Shown: positions 35,201 to 47,200 of the stretch, one piece after another | Position numbering within the stretch: the first letter of the stretch is position 1 | Layout of the letters: each line of letters opens with the position of its first letter | Source of the DNA: Eutreptiella sp. 'Long Island Sound 2002' | Lineage: Eukaryota; Euglenozoa; Euglenophyceae; Eutreptiales; Eutreptiaceae | DNA length: 64,000 nt | Assembly: GCA_964036045.1 (NCBI GenBank) | Contig: OZ038382.1 | Span: 7,512,853 to 7,576,852, forward strand | Reading direction: 5' to 3' | Translations under genes and position numbers: made by a program | The notes under the pieces: model-generated | What the model saw: the letters and a program-made list of their open reading frames with translations, nothing else | The model's database searches: none | Told to the model about the DNA's origin: nothing

Positions 35201-38200
35201 GGTCGGGCATGCCGATGAGTAAGTGAGTGGTGAGGAGAGTGACTGCGCACGTGAGGGAATTCCTTGTTGGGTCGGGTGGGGGGTGGGTTGGGTGACTGAG
35301 CGAGCCAGCGGCGGGTGGGAGTGTGGAGACATGAGGGCGCAGGTAGTTTGCGAGTGGTGGGTGTGCAGGTACGGGAGCAAGGGCAAGTGGATCGGTGGGG
35401 TGAGCGAGGGCGAGCGGATGTGAGCGGGCGAGTGAACTTGGAAATGAGGGGGGGAGGTGAATGAGTGAGAGAGTGAGCGAGCGAGTGAGCGAGTGAGTGA
35501 GTGAGTGGGTGAGCGAGCGAGTGAGTCAGTGAGTAAGTGAGTGAGAGAGTGAGTGAGTGAGTGGGCGAGCGAGCGAGTGAGTCAGTGAGTAAGTGAGTGA
35601 GTGGGTGGGTGAGTGGGCGAGCGAGCGAGTGGGTGGGTGGGTGGGTGGGTGGGTGGGTACGGTGCATGCGTGGTTGGGTGCGTGCGTGCCCCACGCACTC
35701 AGGCACCCACTCACCACCCAGCCAACCGACCAGTGGGTGGGTGGGTGGGTGAGACCGCCGTATGACGCACACCTCCCAAACCCCTCCCGGGCAGCAAATG
35801 CCCTGCACACCACAACCCCCTCCATCGGTGCAACACACCTCCTTCGTCTCCGTCTTCCCCCGTTTTGTTTTCTTCGTAGGTCATGATCCGCAGCCGCAGC
35901 ACGAGTTTCTCGGCGTTGTCATCGGAAATCTGTGGGGGCAGGGGGGGCGTGCAGCATCTCTCCGCCACATGTCCAGGACGGGCCCTTAGCACTCCATGGC
36001 ACACTGCTCACTACCGGCCTCGGCCCCCCCCGCCCCCTCCCCTGCAAACCTTTGCAGCCCCCCCCCGAGCAGAGGTGGGGAAGCCGGATGTGCTTGTGCT
36101 TGACGACTGGCGCGGAGGGAGGGGTGCACGGTCGATTCAGTCGTCTTTTCCCTGCGCCTCCTACGGAGGGCGCTGCTTGAACACAGGGTGGACGGTGTGT
36201 GTGGGGGGGGGGGGCGTTGTTTGGGGGGGGGGGGGTGTCTAGGAGGGGAGGGGGGGGCGGATCATTGACCCCCTGTGTGACATTCCGTCCAGTTGTTGCT
36301 CCTTTACGGGGCCCTGGACAGTCACCCGTTCTTCCCTTCGCATGTTGCGTCGGGTCGCTACTTTCTGTCGGCCGCTGCGGCCGGTGCTCTTGCTGGTGTC
36401 GTTTCCGCGTTCGCGGAGCCCAGTAGTTGGCGTGTTGGGACTGTGCTGAATGTGGCATGGTGTGCCGTTTGCGTGTCAGCGGCGCCCAATAGTTGGCGTA
36501 TTGAGGATGTGCTGGTTGTTGCCGGGGTCGTTTGACTGTTTTTGCTGTCCACACACCTCTGTCCACAGGCCGTCCATAACCTGCCTCGCTGTGTTTCTGT
36601 GCGGCCCAGGTGCCCTGTTCCCTGACCCCCCCCCTCCCCGCCAGGGATGCATTAGAAGGGAAAGGACCTCAGAGGCGGCCCCAAAAGCGGTTACACAGGC
36701 GGTTGGAGGAGGTTGCCAAAGCGGTTGGGGGCGGTCGCTGTCGGTTACAAATGCCATTGAGGCCGGCACTTGCCGTCAGGGACAGTGGCGGGGCATAGGC
36801 TGGGCGCCCTGGAAAGGGGGGGGGGGGTACCTCTCCGTATTCCAATGCATCCCTGCCCCCCCCCCCAAAAAGACTGTGCGTGCGGACAGCTCCTTGCAAA
36901 GCAAACGCCTTCCTGGGGGCCTGACGGGACATGGTATGACCTCCTCCTTTCCCTGGCGGTCCGGAAGGACCCCCCCAGCAACGCACCGCAAGGACCGCCA
37001 TCCCACGCCAGGGGCCTGCGCCGTGCGGTCCCGGGGAGATGCCCGACGCGGCCCACACCAGCCCCAGACCCCCTGACCCGCTGGGCAACCGAAGGAGAGA
37101 GAATGCGTTCTGGCGCCCCGTGCGCTGTGGGGCTCGGAGCCCCGGGAGTGGTCAAGTGGGGAGGGGAGGGCTAAGGGGAGGGGCAGGGGCTCTAGGGGCC
37201 GAGTCAGGCCACGGCTTACCGTTGCCGGGGGCGGGGGGGGGGGGGGCGGAATGGCAGCCTGGGCTCCTCCGCCTGCCCCAGCCCCCCCTCCCACATCAGA
37301 AAATTTTCCTCGGGAAAAAAAAAGGAAATTTATCAAAGGGGCCCGAAATTTGGAGGTCGATTTGAGGTGCACAAAGTTTTGGGGGGGGGGGGCCTCTGAC
37401 CCCGCCCCCCCGGGTAAAGGTCACGGTCGCCAATAAGCCGTGGCCTGGGCTGAGAGCGGTCCTCAGGAAAGGCCCCGTGCTGGCCCGTCGTACCACTCCA
37501 TCGGATGCCACTCCATCGGATGCCCTGCCCGGTACCCCTCTCCTGGTGTACCTCTGACCCCCCCCTCCCTGGCCCCGGGGTACGTCCGATCGGTCCCTGG
37601 TCTCCTGCTGGGGCACCCTCCAAGGCCCCCACGGGCAGCACACGAAGCGACCTCGATCCACAGATTGTCCGCGAACTTCTCCTTCAACTTCTGTTGGATC
37701 TCCGCCATCTCGATTTCCTTGTCGAACATGATGCTGCTGTCGAACTGCACAGACACGGCGGGCGGGGGCGAGCACAAGGCAGAACAGCCGAACGGGGGTT
37801 TCGAGGGGGTCAGAACCCTCAATCCCGGTCGCCGTCTTCAACTGGGTGAGTGGGTGAGGGTTCCCCCGAAAAATCGTTTGATCAAGGGTTGAGGAGGACC
37901 AGAGCACTGCAACCTCAATGCGCATCAGCCACGGCGACATGGCATCAATCTTCTTGTTCAGGTCATCTCGCTCTTCATCCGTCAGCAGCTCCAAGTCAAA
38001 GAAAATGGCCACCAGTGCTCTGCGTGGGTGGTGAGTGCGTCGAGGCAGGAGGAGCGTTGGGGTGGGGCAGTGCAGAAGTACGTAGGACCGGGGTGGAATT
38101 GACGTGCAGGCGTGGGGCAGTGTGCAGGAGTGGGGCAGTATGGGGCAGTGGGAGAGTAACGCAGCGCGTGTTAGGCCATGGAGTGGGCCACAGAGCTTTT

Positions 38201-41200
38201 TCAGTGGGAGTGAGGCGGTGGGAGGAGACCAGCGAACATTGGGGCAGAGTGGTCGCAACGACCTGCCATCGCGCTCACACCAACGGGCTGTCTGTATGTA
38301 AAGGGGGCCGAACTGTCGTGGAGGGAAGCGATCAAACAGTTGCTGGGGTCTGATGGGTGGCAGTTGGAAGGTGCTGCAGGGCTTATGACGCCAGGAAAGT
38401 GGTTGGGGACCCCTATCAGGCGATTGCAGGGCGGTGACTGGGCCATAGGGGGCTGTGCCCTGACAGCACGTCTGGTCCCGGTGCGCCTCCCCCCAGCGAT
38501 GTCCCCCTTCTGACACGACACGGACCTGTCTTCTTCAACCACGGTGTTGGAGGGCTCAGGGTCGTAAATGATCTCCACAAGAGTGGTCACGTGCCGCAGG
38601 GTCGTGAACTCAATCCGGGTCAGCACCCGCTTCGCCTGCACAAAAAGACAGCAGCATGGCACTGTTGAATCGGCAGTTGCAGCGCGCGTGTGTGTAGCAC
38701 GTGTGTAGGTGTGCGTGCGGCAGGGAGTCTTTTGAGCGGGGGGCGGGGGGGACGGGGTTCGGGACCCAACAGTTTGTGTACCAAAAATGGCCCGACCAGG
38801 TTTTCCCTAATGTAAATTCTATTGCCTATTGGCAAGGCACCTCCGTTTAGTTAAAAAAAAAATCATTCAGAAACCCCTCCCCCCCTCCAAACACCCAAAT
38901 AGGGTGAAAAACACATAAAAAGGGTCTGGAACATGCTTTACATCAGATATTCGATCATTGTGAATGGTCAGAATATCAAAAAAAATCGGTTTTAAAATTT
39001 TCCATTTTTGAGCTGCTGAGGGTAAAAAACTGTGTACGCAAGTTGTGTCCTAGCCCCTCGCCCCCATCCAAACTCCCAAATAGGGTGAAAAACACATAAA
39101 GGGGGTCTAAAGCATGCTTTACATAGGTTGCTTGATCATTGTGAATGGTCAGAACATTAAAAAAAATTGGTTTCGGAATTTCCATTTTTGAGCTGTAGAG
39201 GGTGGAAAACTGCATAAGCAGGTCGTGCCCCCCTCCCCCCCTTCCAAACACCCAAATGGGGTGAAAAACGAACAAAGAAAATCCAAAACATGCTTTACAT
39301 AGGATATTTGATCATTGTGAAATGAATGGTCAGAATATCAAAAAAAAAACCATCTATTTCCTTCAGCAAAACCACCTCACACAGAATCTTCCTTGAGCAA
39401 TAAACCCCCAAATAGGGTGAAAAACACATAAACTCTGCCTAAAACATGCTTTACATACCTTTGATGGTCATTGTGAGTGGTCACAATATAAAAAAAAAGT
39501 TTCGGAAACTTCGATTCTTGAGCTGCCCAGGGCCTAAAGCTGCATTAGCAGGTTGTGTACCTTGGGAGACACCCCCCGCACCCAATACCCAAATAGGGTG
39601 AAAAGAACATAAATACTGCCTAAAACATGCTTTACATAGCTTGGATGGTCATTGTGAGTGGTCACGATACCACAAAAAAAAACAGTTTTGAAAACTTCAA
39701 TTTTTGAGCTGCTCATGGTGAAAAAACTGCAGAAGCAGGTTGTGTACCAGTCCCTAGGAAGACACCTCCCCCCCGTACACAACCAATACAGATGAAAACA
39801 CATAAATATGGCCTAAAACATGCTTTACATGCCTTGGATGGCCATTGCGGGTGGTCACGTCATCAAAGAAATCAGTTTCGGAAACTTCGATTTTTTGAGC
39901 TGCCCCGGGTGAAAAACTGTATAAGCAGGTTGTGTACCACTCCATGCACACATGTAAGCTATTATTAGTGGAAACGGTGATTTCGCGTCGCCGGTCCGCT
40001 GAGCGGTGTACACGCCCATGCCAACGGCAACCCGGGTCTGTTGTCCCGAAGCCCCGCCTCAGTTGCCGGCCTCGCATCAGCGGCCCAGCCAAACCATCAG
40101 CCAAGAAGTGGACAACGACGCCGCTCACGCACCTTTTCCATGTCATTGTTCAGGCCGGCCTCCAAATGGATGTTGAGGCCCTGCTGCTTCGGCCGTTTCG
40201 CAATGTTGATCAGCTCCTGTAAGGCGAGGCACAGGGATGGGGGCAGTGCCCACAAAGGGCTGGAGGGCCATAGGCAGCGCAGCGCCTCAAGTAAAAGGTT
40301 TTCTCCAGAAAAGGGGTGGGGGTCGTCAAAATTACCCCCATTTCCGTAGACCACTGGACCTTCGGGGACCACTGTAGGCAACTACGGGCCCACTACTATA
40401 AGGGGGGTCCTGAACAGGAAAAAAATGAGTACTCCACACCCACAGCGGTACCAGCCAGGTTGCAGAGCAAAACAAAACCAAAGAATGAGGTCCATGGAGA
40501 ACGGACACCATGAAACAGGCATTGTCAGAAAAATGTCATCATCATTCATCTCCCACCAAAAGAAGCCCAACCACAGACCCAAGAGATAGACATTAAAGGG
40601 GGGCGTCCTCCCACCCAAACCATAACTAGTGGGGAGGGGGGGTCCCAGACTTTTGACCCACCCACCCAGACCCCCCCCCCCGGAGCAGGAGTTTCAAGTT
40701 AATTGCGTATGAACCTAGGCTTTGGTGCTCAAAGACTTTTGATGGCAGATGCGTGCATTATGATCTAATTTTTGATGAGTTGCAACAGTGACCACGACAA
40801 TCCTCCTCATTTGGCAAATGTAATGGTGCTAAATTGGGGTACATTATTCTCCCCCAACCAGTCTTCATTTATAAGGAATTCATCCGAAAGCCCTCACCTT
40901 CCACTACCACAAGCACAGGCCAGCCACCATGCACCACCACTATCCACTCCACAACCACCAGATTTACAGCCCCGCACAGGCATGCATGAAATGATCTTCT
41001 CTCGCTTCACTTACGCTGTGGATTGCATGCAGTGAGCACATTTTACTGGGTTGTATGTGAGTGAGTCCCCCCCAAATGTACAAAGAAGCGCCCCCGGGTG
41101 GGGTGGCACCCCGTCGAAACCCTTGTTACCCTATCTAATCCAATCCCGTCTGACTGCATATAACCCCTTCTGACCAGTCTGCCCCTATCTGGCCTCGTCT

Positions 41201-44200
41201 AACTGTGTCTAATTGCATCAACCACATCTAACCTCGTCTAGTGTGAAGATGTACAGTACAACCCCATGGCAGTGAGGCCAGTGAGAGTTCATGCATTTAG
41301 CGGTGCATCGCAGAGGTAATGCACTCACACAGGAAAGGGACCCGTGCATTCCTTGTCGTACTGCGCGCCCCCTCCCCGCCCTCCAGTTCCCTCGTTTTTC
41401 CACAGGTCATGATGTTCGGGATCTAAGTACATCTCAATGCTGGTTGTGTCCCAGGGTTGTGGCACAAATGGGGTGAGAACTAAGGAAATGAGTTCAGGAG
41501 ACACCGTGAACAGATTAACACCGCCACTGTCAGTGTCACCATCACTCTTCCATTGTCAATGTCACTATCACCATCACTGTGATTATCCCGTATGATGTTC
41601 AGGCTCCTTGCTGGGCAAAACGCCAAGAATCCCCTCCACTCCGGTCCACCCTACTGCACTATAGCCACTCTCAATACTTCTCTCTCACTGTCTACACTCA
41701 CTCTCGCTGTCACTGCAAGGGCCCCATCACTGTCACTGTCGTTGCCATCCCAGTACTGTCCCCTGGTACTTTGTTTTGGTGGTGGTGGTGGGGCGGGGTT
41801 CGTAGGCTGGTGCAGTGTCATGCTCTCTTGTCATGGCCTCCAGTGTCTGGAGGCCAAGAGATGCTGTTTCAAGATATCAGTGAAAGCAGTTTGGATGGTG
41901 GTCGAGACAAAATTGCAGCCTCTTATCACACACAAACACACACACACCCCACCACCACCACCACACGGTACTCTACACAGCAACCGCCGCGGCACAGCAC
42001 TGTGCGAATCAAACATACCCGGAGCCGGGGCACTCCGAGGGTGACGTTCTTACTGGACACCCCAGCAAAATGGAACGTGTTCAGGGTCATCTGTGTGGCA
42101 GGCTCGCCGCAAGACTGCGCAGCAATAGACCCAATCTGCAGGAGACAAGGTACGACCGCAGCTCACGTGCTGAGTGCTGAGGGGCCGGGAACCAGCGGTC
42201 TGAAGGAAGTTTTTCTGCCGCTGCGGCATGGGCAGGCCGCTGCGGCCGCCAACGGACCCTAATTCCCAGCCGGTGCTGGTGCACCGGCCTTTGTAGATGA
42301 ACATGACTTTGGGGAACACGTGGAGGACATGCGAGAGGATTTGCTTTTGTTGGGTGGGTATCTGACCGCGGACGAGGTCTTAGACCACAAGGCCGAAGAT
42401 ATAGCGGGAAGGGAAGAGGACACCCGTCGCCCACCCCGTGCCTCAGGCCCCGGCGTGCGCACTGACCCCATGCCAGGGTCCTCCCTGCGCATGCTGCAGC
42501 GCCTTGTCAGGCCCGTCCCTGTGCATCCCCCTTGCAACCCCCAGCCCTCCAGCTGAACCGCCCCTCTTGGGCACTGCAGGCCGGGGGGCATGGCACCATG
42601 CGCAGGGGGCAGCGTGAGGGAGGGGCTGTGGCATGTGCCTGCGGGGTTGGCACGTGGGGTCAAAGGGCACCAGGGGCGAGGGCCACGGGGAGGGGCACAG
42701 GCACCATTTCGCCCGGGTTGATCTGGGCGTTGTCGAACTTGATCTTGATCTCCCCCAAGAGCCAGTTGAGGGCCTGCATGTCCAGTTTGTACTCCTTCAG
42801 CACCCGTTTGGACGCAAGCCGTTGCCGCAGGAACAAATGGAACAGCCTCGTCGCGCACTCCTGCCGCTCCTTCTCGGTATCGGAGCGCACAATCAGAAGC
42901 TGCTTCCTGTGGAACGGACGCGGAAAAGACTCTGGTGAGCGACCGGCAGCACGGAACAGCCCTCGATGTCAGGGCACTTCCATGTCCACGAGAGAAACAC
43001 TCCCAGTGGCCGTCTGCGAAGCAACGACTGCGGTTTGGGATGCCAATGCCGCCAGTTGCCATGGGCTCGCCAGGGGCTCACGCACCCTGATGCCTGGGAC
43101 CTCACATCCCCAATGCCCCAGCAACCCCGAATCCGAAGCACCCCAAAGGCCAAGCAGTCCCCTTGTTGCAGCAAACACCATGCCAAAGCAACAATCGATG
43201 GATGAAATTCTATTGCAGGCGTGGGAGCACGTAGGGACATGGAACATTGTGGGGGCTCAGTTGTATGCCTCACTGTTTTACCAAAACCAAAACTTTTTTT
43301 TTTGATCCAAAATCTTTGAAAATGTACATGTAATACTTGATCATTATGGTCACAGTATCAAAAAACTTGGTCAGGGATTCTTTTTGCCAATTCCAGGGGT
43401 CCCGTCGGCGCCAGCCACGAAAAGCATCCCGGCAGCGAGGTCTGCGTTGAGGAGGGCACGTGTGACTGGGCCTGTGCCGCGCTTCTCAACCAGAGGCGTT
43501 CATGGCGTCCCACAACACGGGATAAAACGCCTGGAGCAGCTGGTCTAGCGCCTAGACTGTCCCACAGAAGGGTGCTTAAAACGCGCAATGAAAGCGTGTC
43601 TTCGGCCAAGTTCTTGCACTGCGTGCGCACTGCGTGGGCACTGCGTGCATATTGTGCACGCAGAGGCTGGGATACTCACCCAAGAATACCTGTCACCTGT
43701 TTAGTAGCACGGCGAAGCAGCAAAGCCCACATGAGAATAACAAAACTGCCTTCAACTTGGTAATCAACTGTCGTTATGAACAAGCAAATCAGCCTTATAA
43801 AGTATCACTATGCAAGGGCATGCAAGATGCACACATGTTCAAGTGGCAAGTGCCACACTGGGATATATCACCAGGATGGTGGCCACACAATTGGCAACAA
43901 ACACCATCATCATTTTCCTCCTCTACAACGGTTGCCTCCTCCTGTGCCCATACAGACTCTGGCGCATGAGGCCAAGGTCCATAGGGTTGATACCCGGTCT
44001 GTGTCCAAATGCAAAACTGAGTAAGGTGGAGCAAAATACGCACATGGCCATGCAGCTCCGTTGCAGAGCGTGGAGCAAACATTGCGGACAATCCTCCATT
44101 GCCACAACCGCGCAAAGAGGTGCTCCACCCTTACACGATAGAAGCCATGGACATCATTATACTCTTGTTGGTCATCAGTCAAAGTTTTCTGACCAATATA

Positions 44201-47200
44201 AGGTACAGTGGTGTGCAAGCGGCCCTTATAGGCGCCGTCATGCGCACCGATTTTAAAATCGAAAAATTGTCCGTGTGTTCGTGAAGGACCACGTTGATCC
44301 CAAATCATAACATCGGCGGAGGTTCCGGGCATAAGGTCACATATCCATACTATATTTCCGAGATTGTCCACAGCCACGGTTACCTTATAAACGTGGCTGC
44401 GTACTTGGGATTAAATAGGACATCCAACAAATCTCCACCCACCGAGCATATGGGCATGCTGTCGGTAAAATGTGTTACGAAGTAGGGGAAGTGGGGATTA
44501 TGGTTGTACGGGAGGGCGGTGGGGATTCCGGGCGTGGGCGCGAAGCACTTGTCGATGGCGAGCGAGGAGAGCGATGTGGTGGGGACGAAGGCCGTACCAC
44601 AAACTCCTCAAGGTCCGCGGGGATTGACATGTGTATTCTACAAACATAGCACGAAATACAGTAGTACCACAACAGACACCCTGAAGTTGTATCGCCACAT
44701 ACCAGGCTCAGGGTGCCCGTTTGACATTTGGCAACAAACATGGGTGAGGCACGAACACATACAAAGGTGCAACGCAACGGAACGCAACACATTGTTTACG
44801 TCCTACAACAATCCCATTGACATTCACATCATCGTTTCTTCGTATTGGGAGCAACAAAGCGTGGATAGCGAGTCCCTAACCCCAACTCGAGGGGCCACAC
44901 CGAAGCATGGATTGTGAGTCCCTAACCCCAACTTGAGGGGCCACACCGAAGCGTGGATTGTGAGTCCCTAACCCCAACTTGAGGGGCCACGCAACAAAGC
45001 ATGGATTGGATAATTGGCCCGATTTCCTCAATAGCACCGGAAGGTTGAAGGTCCAAAATAACACTCCCTCAAAGATGCCCGGCGCACACCCCGTGCGCTA
45101 ACGCCCATGCGGGGGAGGAAATTAGGGGGAAATGGTTGACAATTCAAATATGCCACATCCTCAATGCTTAGGAAGCCAAAAAAACCCTGGTACGGAACCA
45201 AAAACTTGTGAAAGGGGGCCGCAACTAGGGTTCGAGTATTTGCCGACATCCCAAACTTCGCACTGTGTGCGCACTGCGTGCATGGCATTCCCTTGGATCG
45301 GTGTGGGGGTTGCCACCGGGGTGCGGGTGACCCCCTGCAGCCACGCACCACCACAGCACAAGTGACTGGCATCACCCAACTCAGGTACTCTTCCACACTC
45401 CGTGCGCTAGGAAATCCAGCATCATAGTACCTTCACGTGTCCGCCCCAGCATGCAGCCCGAGGCCAGATGCCCACACGGGCAACCTCTGAACACAATCCC
45501 ATCTTGGCGTGGTATCTCCAATCAAACAACAGCGAGGAAGATCATCTTGCATCAAACGATGCACTCGCCTGGGGTCCTTGTGTACCATGCCAGGGAAAAG
45601 CCGAATGGAGCCAATGAGCCGACCAGGGGGAAGCCAGGTTTTCCACAGAGGCAACAGAGGCATGACAGAGAGTAGGCTTCACGGTAAAGGTCCATGAATT
45701 TGTGGCATCAAAGACCACACCTGCACCTCGTGCTTTTATCGCCGTCCATGCTGTTGAGTTCCCCTTCGATGACTCAAATTTTTGTCTCTCAAGGGGGCGC
45801 GGGGGGGGGGGGGTTCAGGGAAATGGGTGATCCAGGATTGATGGCTTTGCTTCCTTGTGGTAGACATGGGTGAGGTGCTTACGAATGGTCATTGGAGGGG
45901 GGGGGGGGGGCTAAGTGTTGGTTGGTGAGCAGTGTTGCTTTTGCTTGCTTTGCTTTTGCTTTTGCTTTTGCTTTTGCCTTTTGATTGCTGCCACACCAAG
46001 TCACCGGCTCTGACCTGTGTCACCAGCTGGTGCAGGCCCTCTCTGGACCGTATCAGTGCGAGAAACCATTTGGCCCTCTGTCGTCCCCCTCCATGCAGGA
46101 ATGCACTGCAAGTGCTTTAGGCATGGGGCGTAGAGGGTGCTTGGGCATGGGTAGCGTTGAGCACGGGGGACGGGGAGGGGAAGCGGGGGGGGGGTACCTC
46201 CCCCACCCTCACATACTCAAGGTCTTTGACCGCAGAAATGACTTGACACGGGTGCAGGTCACTGACATTCGTCCGCCCGATGCTGAAGTAGGACTGGGCA
46301 TTCTCAATCAGCCGGTCCAAGTTCACTGGACAGGGCAGCAAATGCGTGCAAGAAACTGGCGGCAGAAAGGCCTAAGAGCCCAGCGCTGGCCCACAACTGT
46401 CCCAAAACAAACACAACCAAACGCTGTCTGCCGCAAGGCCTCATTGAATGCCATTGTCCCCCACAACCCACGCCCTAGACCCCTGAGCACAGGCTCCAAA
46501 TCCCTGATAAGCGGCAGCAGCGTCAGAGACACAAATGGCCCTTGCAAATGGGGTCAGCTTTTTGCGCTTGTGGAGCCCCGCAAGCAAACATACCAAACCA
46601 AACCCCCTCCACAACATGACACAACACAACACAACACAACACAACACAACACAACACAACACAACACAACACAACACAACACAACACAACACAACACAAC
46701 ACAACACAACACAACACAACACAACACAACACAACACAACATACCACCCCACAGCACAACACAACACAACACAACGCAACGCAACGCAACGCAACACAAC
46801 ACAACACAACACAACACAACACAACACAACACAACACAACACAACACAACACAACACAACACAACACAACATACCACCCCACAGCACAGCACAACACAAC
46901 ACAACACAACACAACACAACACAACACAACACAACACAACACAACACAACACAACACAACACAACACAACACAACGCAACGCAACGCAACGCAACACAAC
47001 ACAACACAACACAACACAACACAACACAACACAACACAACACAACACAACACAACACAACACAACACAACACAACACAACACAACACAACACGACACGAC
47101 ACAACACAACATACCACCCCACAGCACAACACAACACAACACAACGCAACGCAACGCAACGCAACACAACACAACACAACACAACACAACACAACACAAC

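Noticed and set aside
38890-39940. CRISPR array
   Set aside because: Units are about 180 bp and diverged along their whole length with no short constant repeat and unique spacers. The context is a eukaryotic intron and no cas genes are present.
46208-46216. Donor gtgagg for the [11 protein letters not shown] exon
   Set aside because: The overlapping gtatgt four bases earlier is the one that keeps phase with exon 42705-42906 and gives the VKDLEKQLL join.
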